This document shows, piece by piece, positions 59,360 through 64,000 of a stretch of 64,000 nt of DNA; positions within the stretch are counted from its first letter, which is position 1; every line of letters begins with the position of its first letter. The notes under the pieces are model-generated. The model was not told the DNA's origin and did no database searches. It was given only the letters and a program-made list of their open reading frames with translations. The position numbers and the translations under genes are program-made. The stretch is from DATBLQ01 sp036555325 (GTDB lineage: Bacteria; Pseudomonadota; Alphaproteobacteria; Rhizobiales; Aestuariivirgaceae): positions 26,373 to 90,372 of the forward strand of contig DATBLQ010000037.1 in assembly GCA_036555325.1 (NCBI GenBank), written 5' to 3'.

Positions 59360-59482
59360 GCCGGCTTCGATAGCGGACAAATCCAAGCTGCCGCAAGCGG
59401 TTTGAGAAAATCGCCAAATACACTTGCGTTGCATGGTGTAGTTGATATTATTTCATGACTTACTTAAATAAGGAGCTAATTA

Positions 59483-59908
59483 ATGAACAACAGAGCAACC
59501 CTCGGCGGTGGATGTCAGTGCGGTAATGTGCGGATCAAAGTGACCGGAGAGCCCATGGTCGCCGTGAACTGCCATTGCTCCGTTTGTCAGGGCCTGAGCG
59601 GAGCTGGGCACATCTTCGTGCTCGTCTATCCTGCCGGCAATGTCGACATTCAGGGCAAACTATCGCAATTCCGCTACAAGGCCGACAGCGGCAAAATGGC
59701 AACGAGACATTTCTGCCCTACGTGCGGCGCTCAACTGTACGGCACGAGCGAGAGCATGCCAGGGACCTACGGTATCAACGCCGCCTGCCTTAAGGATACC
59801 TCCGCCTACAGGCCCAAACTTACAGCCTACGCCAAGCGGCTCCAGGCGTGGGATCATCTCGCTGAAGGAATACCCTCGTTCCCGGCCATGCCGCCGATGT
59901 CAGCATGA
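59483..59908 (+). CDS. GFA (glutathione-dependent formaldehyde-activating/CENP-V) family protein
   Basis: The 141-residue protein has the zinc motifs GGCQCGNVRIK, NCHCSVCQGLSG and HFCPTCGAQLYG, in the order expected for the GFA fold. It is a full-length member and a paralogue of the protein at 855-1253, but not near-identical. The upstream region has an AAGGAG about 9 bases before the ATG. The substrate is unknown. It lies between trmJ (divergent) and icd. Confidence 0.88.
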   Translation: MNNRATLGGGCQCGNVRIKVTGEPMVAVNCHCSVCQGLSGAGHIFVLVYPAGNVDIQGKLSQFRYKADSGKMATRHFCPTCGAQLYGTSESMPGTYGINAACLKDTSAYRPKLTAYAKRLQAWDHLAEGIPSFPAMPPMSA

Positions 59909-60018
59909 GGAGAACTTGTTCAGCATGAGGTGGTCTCACATAGACCTTTCTCCGCGCTAATTCGATTGCTATAGAGCCCTCCGTTTACGCGTTCGAGACC
60001 AGAGCGGAAGGCCCTCCC

Positions 60019-61230
60019 ATGCCGAAAATCAAGGTTGTGAATCCCGTCGTCGAACTAGACGGCGATGAGATGGCCCGCATCATGTGGGAGTTCATCAGGC
60101 GAAAGCTGATTCATCCCTATCTCGATATCAATCTTCTCCACTACGATCTGTCGATCCAAAATCGCGACCGGACGGAGGATAAGATTACCATCGAGGCCGC
60201 AGAGGCCATAAAGCAGCATGGAGTCGGCGTGAAGTGCGCCACCATCACTCCAGACGAGGATCGCGTAAGAGAATTCAAACTGAAGCAGATGTGGAAATCT
60301 CCCAACGGTACGATCCGCAACATTTTGGGCGGGGTAATATTCCGCGAGCCCATCATCTGCTCGAACGTGCCGCGCCTGGTGCCGGGCTGGACAAAGCCGA
60401 TCGTCGTCGGCCGCCACGCCTTTGGCGATCAGTACCGTGCTACCGATTTCACTTTCCCTGGTAAGGGCACGCTGACGGTGCGATTTGTTGGCGAGGATGG
60501 GAAAGTCATCGAGCATGAGATTCTGAAATCTCCCTCCGGCGGCGTAGCGCTGGCCATGTACAATCTTGACGACTCGATCCGCGATTTCGCTCGCGCGTCC
60601 TTCAACTATGCGCTCAATCGAAATTATCCGGTCTATCTTTCCACCAAGAACACAATTCTCAAAACTTACGATGGTCGCTTCAAGGATATCTTCCAGCAGG
60701 TCTTCGATAGTGAGTTCAAGTCGGAGTTCGAAAAGCGAAAGCTCTATTACGAGCATCGGCTGATAGACGACATGGTCGCCTCATCGCTCAAGTGGTCCGG
60801 CGGATATGTATGGGCCTGCAAGAATTACGATGGCGACGTCCAATCGGACACCGTTGCGCAAGGTTTTGGATCGCTGGGGCTCATGACCAGCGTGCTGATG
60901 ACGCCGGGAGGCGAGACGGTCGAGGCAGAGGCGGCCCATGGAACCGTTACGCGCCACTACCGCCTTCATCAGCAGGGTAAGGAAACATCAACCAACTCTA
61001 CCGCATCGATCTATGCCTGGACGCGGGGTCTTGGTCACCGCGCCAAGCTCGACCGCAACGACCCGCTCGCAAAATTTGCTACCACTCTGGAGCAGGTTAC
61101 CGTCGATACGATTGAAAGCGGCTCGATGACGAAGGATCTTGCCGTTCTTGTGGGCCCCGACCAGCGCTGGCTATCGACGGAAGGATTCCTCGATCGCGTT
61201 GAGGCAAATCTAAAGAAAGCAATGGGCTAA
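60019..61230 (+). CDS. icd: NADP-dependent isocitrate dehydrogenase
   Basis: The 403-residue protein is the homodimeric eukaryote-like type of NADP-IDH common in alphaproteobacteria. It starts KIKVVNPVVELDGDEMARIMW and includes KSPNGTIRNILGG, where the substrate-binding Ser lies. Later it has YDGDVQSDTVAQGFGSLGLM, a metal-binding Asp region, and EAAHGTVTRHYR. It converts isocitrate to 2-oxoglutarate in the TCA cycle. The ATG at 60019 is the only start fitting the family N-terminus. Confidence 0.97.
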   Translation: MPKIKVVNPVVELDGDEMARIMWEFIRRKLIHPYLDINLLHYDLSIQNRDRTEDKITIEAAEAIKQHGVGVKCATITPDEDRVREFKLKQMWKSPNGTIRNILGGVIFREPIICSNVPRLVPGWTKPIVVGRHAFGDQYRATDFTFPGKGTLTVRFVGEDGKVIEHEILKSPSGGVALAMYNLDDSIRDFARASFNYALNRNYPVYLSTKNTILKTYDGRFKDIFQQVFDSEFKSEFEKRKLYYEHRLIDDMVASSLKWSGGYVWACKNYDGDVQSDTVAQGFGSLGLMTSVLMTPGGETVEAEAAHGTVTRHYRLHQQGKETSTNSTASIYAWTRGLGHRAKLDRNDPLAKFATTLEQVTVDTIESGSMTKDLAVLVGPDQRWLSTEGFLDRVEANLKKAMG

Positions 61231-61317
61231 CCGTCTGCCTTGATAAGATTTCCCCCGCAACCATTTAAGCATCTGACGAGTTGGAAAGGGAGTTTGTTCG
61301 GCCAGCCGGAGGACTTT

Positions 61318-62448
61318 ATGCGCCCGTTCCTTGCCATTGCCGCGACCTTGCTTTTCTCGGACGTCTCTCTCGCCCAGGATGCGGTCAAAAGCGAACAAGC
61401 CCGTTTCGTTGTGACCACCATTGCAAAGGGCCTCGATCATCCGTGGGGAATAGTGGTCCTGCCCGATGGCGGGATGCTCGTTACTGAGCGCCCACGCGCT
61501 TTGCGCCACGTGAGTTCGGACGGCAAACTAGGCCCGCCGATCAGCGGAGTTCCGGAGGTAGATGCCCGCGGCCAGGGCGGGCTTCTCGATGTAACGCTTC
61601 ACCCTGCATTTGCCGAGAACCGGATGGTTTATCTTAGTTTTTCGGAATCCGGAGAAGGTGGCAACTCGACCGCCGTCGCTCGTGGGACTCTGAGCAAAGA
61701 CAACCGCGAGCTCGGTAACGTCGAGGTGATTTTTTCTCAAAGACCAAAGGTTAGGAGCAACATGCATTTTGGATCGCGCATCGTTTTCGATGGCGCTGGC
61801 ATGGTTTTCATTACCCTTGGTGAGCGCTCGAAGGAACATTTCCGTCAACAGGCGCAGGATTTGCAATCCCATCTAGGCAAGATTGTTCGGCTAATGGATG
61901 ATGGGTCCATTCCCCAAGACAATCCCTTCGTCAATCGCAGCGATGCTCTGCCGGAAATCTGGTCCTATGGCCACCGCAACATCCAGGCAGCCGCAATCCA
62001 TCCCGAGACTGGCAAACTTTGGGAAATAGAGCATGGACCGCGGGGTGGCGACGAGGTGAACATTCCGGAACCCGGAAAGAATTATGGTTGGCCGGTCGTT
62101 TCGCACGGCATCAACTATGATGGCACCCCGGTCGGCACAGGCAAGAAGGAGGGTTCCGGGATGGAAAACCCGATCTACACTTGGACGCCTGTCATCGCTC
62201 CCTCCGGCATGCTGTTCTATGGTGGCAATGCCTTTCCCGAGTGGAAAGGGGACTTGTTCGTCGGCGGGCTTGCGGCCGAATCTCTTGTGCGCCTTGAACT
62301 GGAGGGTGGAAACATCGTTGCCGAAGAACGGCTTTTGACCGATCTCGGCTACCGCATACGCGATGTTGCGGAAGGTCTCAATGGCGAACTCGTCGTAATC
62401 ACCGACCATGACAATGGACGAATTCTCAAGATCGCCCCTGCCCCGTAA
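61318..62448 (+). CDS. PQQ-dependent sugar dehydrogenase (soluble glucose dehydrogenase type)
   Basis: The 376-residue protein has a signal peptide (about 1-20, ending near SLAQ) and a six-bladed propeller with DHPWGIVVLPDGGMLVTERP, GQGGLLDVTLHP, and YGHRNIQAAAIHPETGKLWEIEHGPRGGDEVN. These carry the catalytic His and PQQ contacts of the Asd/sGDH family. It oxidises an aldose in the periplasm. GGAGG precedes the ATG at 61318. Its stop lies about 40 bases inside the next gene's frame, so the two are linked. Confidence 0.9.
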   Translation: MRPFLAIAATLLFSDVSLAQDAVKSEQARFVVTTIAKGLDHPWGIVVLPDGGMLVTERPRALRHVSSDGKLGPPISGVPEVDARGQGGLLDVTLHPAFAENRMVYLSFSESGEGGNSTAVARGTLSKDNRELGNVEVIFSQRPKVRSNMHFGSRIVFDGAGMVFITLGERSKEHFRQQAQDLQSHLGKIVRLMDDGSIPQDNPFVNRSDALPEIWSYGHRNIQAAAIHPETGKLWEIEHGPRGGDEVNIPEPGKNYGWPVVSHGINYDGTPVGTGKKEGSGMENPIYTWTPVIAPSGMLFYGGNAFPEWKGDLFVGGLAAESLVRLELEGGNIVAEERLLTDLGYRIRDVAEGLNGELVVITDHDNGRILKIAPAP

Positions 62449-63412
62449 ATCGTCGGGCAACCTTGATAGGACTGATCGAAACGCAACGTTCCCCCTGCGC
62501 TTCCTGACCCGTAGAGCAGCGCTGGCCGGCCTTATAGTCTCGGGGAGTCTTGCTTTCAGCCGATGGCCGGCAGTCCCTGCCGAGGCAATCATCACCAGGA
62601 CGATACCTTCCACCGGTGAGCCTCTCCCCGCCCTGGGTCTTGGAAGCTGGATCACGTTCAACGTAGGTAACGATCCCGAACTTCGCCGCGAATGTGTGGC
62701 CGTCATCGAAGCATTCTTTCGATCCGGCGGCCGGATGATCGATTCATCCCCCATGTATGGCTCATCGCAGGAAGTTATCGGTCATGCGCTCAAGACCATA
62801 CCGGCGTCCACGGATTTGTTTGCCGCTGACAAGGTGTGGACTCCTTCTGGCATCGATGGACCGAGCCAACTCGAGGCATCGCGCGCTTTTTGGGGTATCG
62901 CGCGATTCGATTTGCTTCAGGTGCACAATTTGCTTTCCTGGGAAAATCACCTTCCGACCCTCCTTGCCATGAAGGAAGCAGGAAAGGTTCGCTATATTGG
63001 AATTACAACGTCGGAGGGTCGCCGCCACGCCGAATTTGAACGGGTGATGAAAAGCCAGCCGATCGATTTCGTTCAATTGACCTATAATCCCGTCGACAGG
63101 GAAGCCGAGGAGCGTATTTTCCCGTTGGCCCAGGATAGAGGTCTGGCAGTCATCGCCAATCGGCCATTTCAACAGGGCGCGCTTCTCGAACGACTACAGC
63201 CCCATCCGCTACCGGCCTGGTCCGCAGAGATCGGCGCTCTTAGTTGGCCCCAGCTCATCCTGAAGTTCATCATTTCCAATCCCGCCGTGACGTGCGCGAT
63301 TCCGGCAACTAGCAAGGTTGCGCACGTTCGCGAAAACATGCAGGCGCTCCATGGGCCGCTGCCAGACGTGCCCATGCGCAACAGTTTGGCATCATACATC
63401 GAAAATCTTTGA
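62408..63412 (+). CDS. aldo/keto reductase with twin-arginine signal
   Basis: The 334-residue protein has a Tat-like N-terminus (FLTRRAALAGLIVSG) and then an aldo/keto reductase barrel. The catalytic tetrad is recognisable: Asp in MIDSSPMYG, Tyr of that motif, Lys in ADKVWTPSG and His in LLQVHNLL. The C-terminal cofactor region contains LILKFIISNPAVTCAIPATSK. It begins inside the PQQ-dehydrogenase gene. Export of an NAD(P)H-dependent enzyme is surprising, although some exported AKRs are known. The start could be 62408 or 62414. Confidence 0.88.
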   Translation: MTMDEFSRSPLPRKSSGNLDRTDRNATFPLRFLTRRAALAGLIVSGSLAFSRWPAVPAEAIITRTIPSTGEPLPALGLGSWITFNVGNDPELRRECVAVIEAFFRSGGRMIDSSPMYGSSQEVIGHALKTIPASTDLFAADKVWTPSGIDGPSQLEASRAFWGIARFDLLQVHNLLSWENHLPTLLAMKEAGKVRYIGITTSEGRRHAEFERVMKSQPIDFVQLTYNPVDREAEERIFPLAQDRGLAVIANRPFQQGALLERLQPHPLPAWSAEIGALSWPQLILKFIISNPAVTCAIPATSKVAHVRENMQALHGPLPDVPMRNSLASYIENL

Positions 63413-63726
63413 TGTCGGATTGGTTGACATACACTAGTATCACCTAAACTACTGTATATCCTTAATATTTAAATGACTAAGGACATTTAGTCCTAATTCC
63501 AGCCCTAGTTTCGACAACCAAGATGTCAAAACTATACCCTGGGACACTCTATCCTCGGTTTAATCTCAGGACCGCAGGGGGGATAAGAGAGTTCTCACTC
63601 TGGCAGGGCACCTCTTACCAAGAAGGAGCAACCCGTTCTCCTCCTCACACCACCACAACATTGGGAACATTTCTCCGCATCGGCTGTTGCTATCCATATC
63701 CGGGGTAGATCAGCGGGGACTATCGG
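63413..63726. other. 314-base AT-rich intergenic region
   Basis: This is the AT-richest stretch of the window. It contains a TTGACA at 63424-63429 with a weak TAAACT 15 bases later, and a 6-bp inverted repeat GACTAA/TTAGTC at 63475-63492. A 61-codon frame at 63523-63708 is not convincing. It probably carries the promoter for the small gene that follows. Confidence 0.35.
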
Positions 63727-63960
63727 GTGCATAGAGAGAAGTTTCGGGAGTTGCTGGCTCTTGCCACCCGTCACCTCGCGGAGGCGCGGCACGTTATCAG
63801 CAATCAGGAGACCGTAATCAGGGAGTTGTTGAACCGGGGCGCGGATGCGGGCGAAGCTCAGGCTCTGCTCGAAAAGCTCCGGGCATCGGCAGAGGCCATG
63901 GCCGAGCATGAGCATACCATAGAGGAACAAATTCGGGCGTTTGAACAGGATAAAGCTTAA
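63727..63960 (+). CDS. small coiled-coil hypothetical protein (77 aa)
   Basis: The protein is predicted to be almost entirely alpha-helical and rich in Ala, Glu, Leu and Arg, with heptad-like spacing (LLALATRHLAEARHVI). It has no membrane segment. The start is GTG at 63727. The family is not one I can name. Similar short helical proteins are frequent in Hyphomicrobiales genomes. The gene is probably complete, with a TAA at 63958-63960. Confidence 0.6.
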   Translation: MHREKFRELLALATRHLAEARHVISNQETVIRELLNRGADAGEAQALLEKLRASAEAMAEHEHTIEEQIRAFEQDKA

Positions 63961-64000
63961 AACGGCTGGATGCGCGATGAACTGGCCGTCTTGGCCGACC

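Noticed and set aside
63523..63708. 61-codon plus-strand frame in the AT-rich end region
   Set aside because: Composition is not protein-like (repeated Thr, Pro, Gly), there is no ribosome binding site, and a better-supported gene starts at 63727.
1..64000. CRISPR arrays, insertion sequences, integrases or tRNA genes
   Set aside because: I looked for regular short direct repeats, transposase motifs and tRNA cloverleaf segments and found none that I could support by reading alone. A tRNAscan and repeat search would settle this.

Overview
The window looks like a chromosomal segment of an alphaproteobacterium, most likely of the order Hyphomicrobiales (Rhizobiales). This is inferred from gene families and order: usg, the DUF1476 F1-ATPase inhibitor zeta subunit, DUF1194, DUF2259, a DUF6867-like protein behind a Liv transporter, purC-purS-purQ-purL-bolA-grxD, and rpsD/murI/trmJ near icd. 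The genus cannot be fixed from what I can see. Coding density is high. I see no insertion sequences, prophage, CRISPR array, rRNA or tRNA genes.

Layout. 1-2034 holds a truncated alpha/beta hydrolase, a small unknown protein, a GFA-family protein and a class III nucleotide cyclase. 2140-15948 is a sugar-uptake region with two carbohydrate ABC importers on the minus strand. The first runs SDR dehydrogenase, permease, binding protein, permease, ATPase, BtpA-family protein, FGGY kinase. The second runs ATPase, FucU/RbsD mutarotase, Tat-exported binding protein and two permeases. A creatininase-family hydrolase lies between them on the plus strand. 16189-26475 looks like a nitrogen-compound catabolic region: a DUF1194 protein, an ornithine cyclodeaminase-like enzyme, a polyamine-type ABC importer, a COG0523 (CobW-like) GTPase with a small Cys-motif partner, a NodB/PuuE-like deacetylase and a dihydropyrimidinase-like amidohydrolase.

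26488-35000 holds a CHASE2-GGDEF-EAL protein paired with a FecR-domain protein, a small membrane protein, and an RND efflux pump with its adaptor. 35141-42566 holds a GntR/FCD regulator divergent from a DapA-family protein that has lost its catalytic residues, followed by a complete Liv-type ABC importer that ends at a clear intrinsic terminator. From about 42600 onward most genes are core: purB, an L,D-transpeptidase, a nicotinate phosphoribosyltransferase-like gene, an HpcH-type aldolase, the ATPase zeta subunit, purCSQL, bolA, grxD, two transporters, usg, rpsD, murI, trmJ and icd. The window closes with a PQQ-type sugar dehydrogenase and a Tat-exported aldo/keto reductase.

The most unusual observations are: the DapA-fold protein without Schiff-base lysine or catalytic tyrosine; the perfect 18-bp palindrome in the promoter beside it; the uncharacterised cyclodeaminase/transporter/GTPase/deacetylase/amidohydrolase neighbourhood; a 623-residue tandem fusion of two DMT exporters; a cyclase whose expected N-terminus has only an ATC codon as possible start; and stem-loops placed between binding-protein and permease genes in two of the ABC operons.
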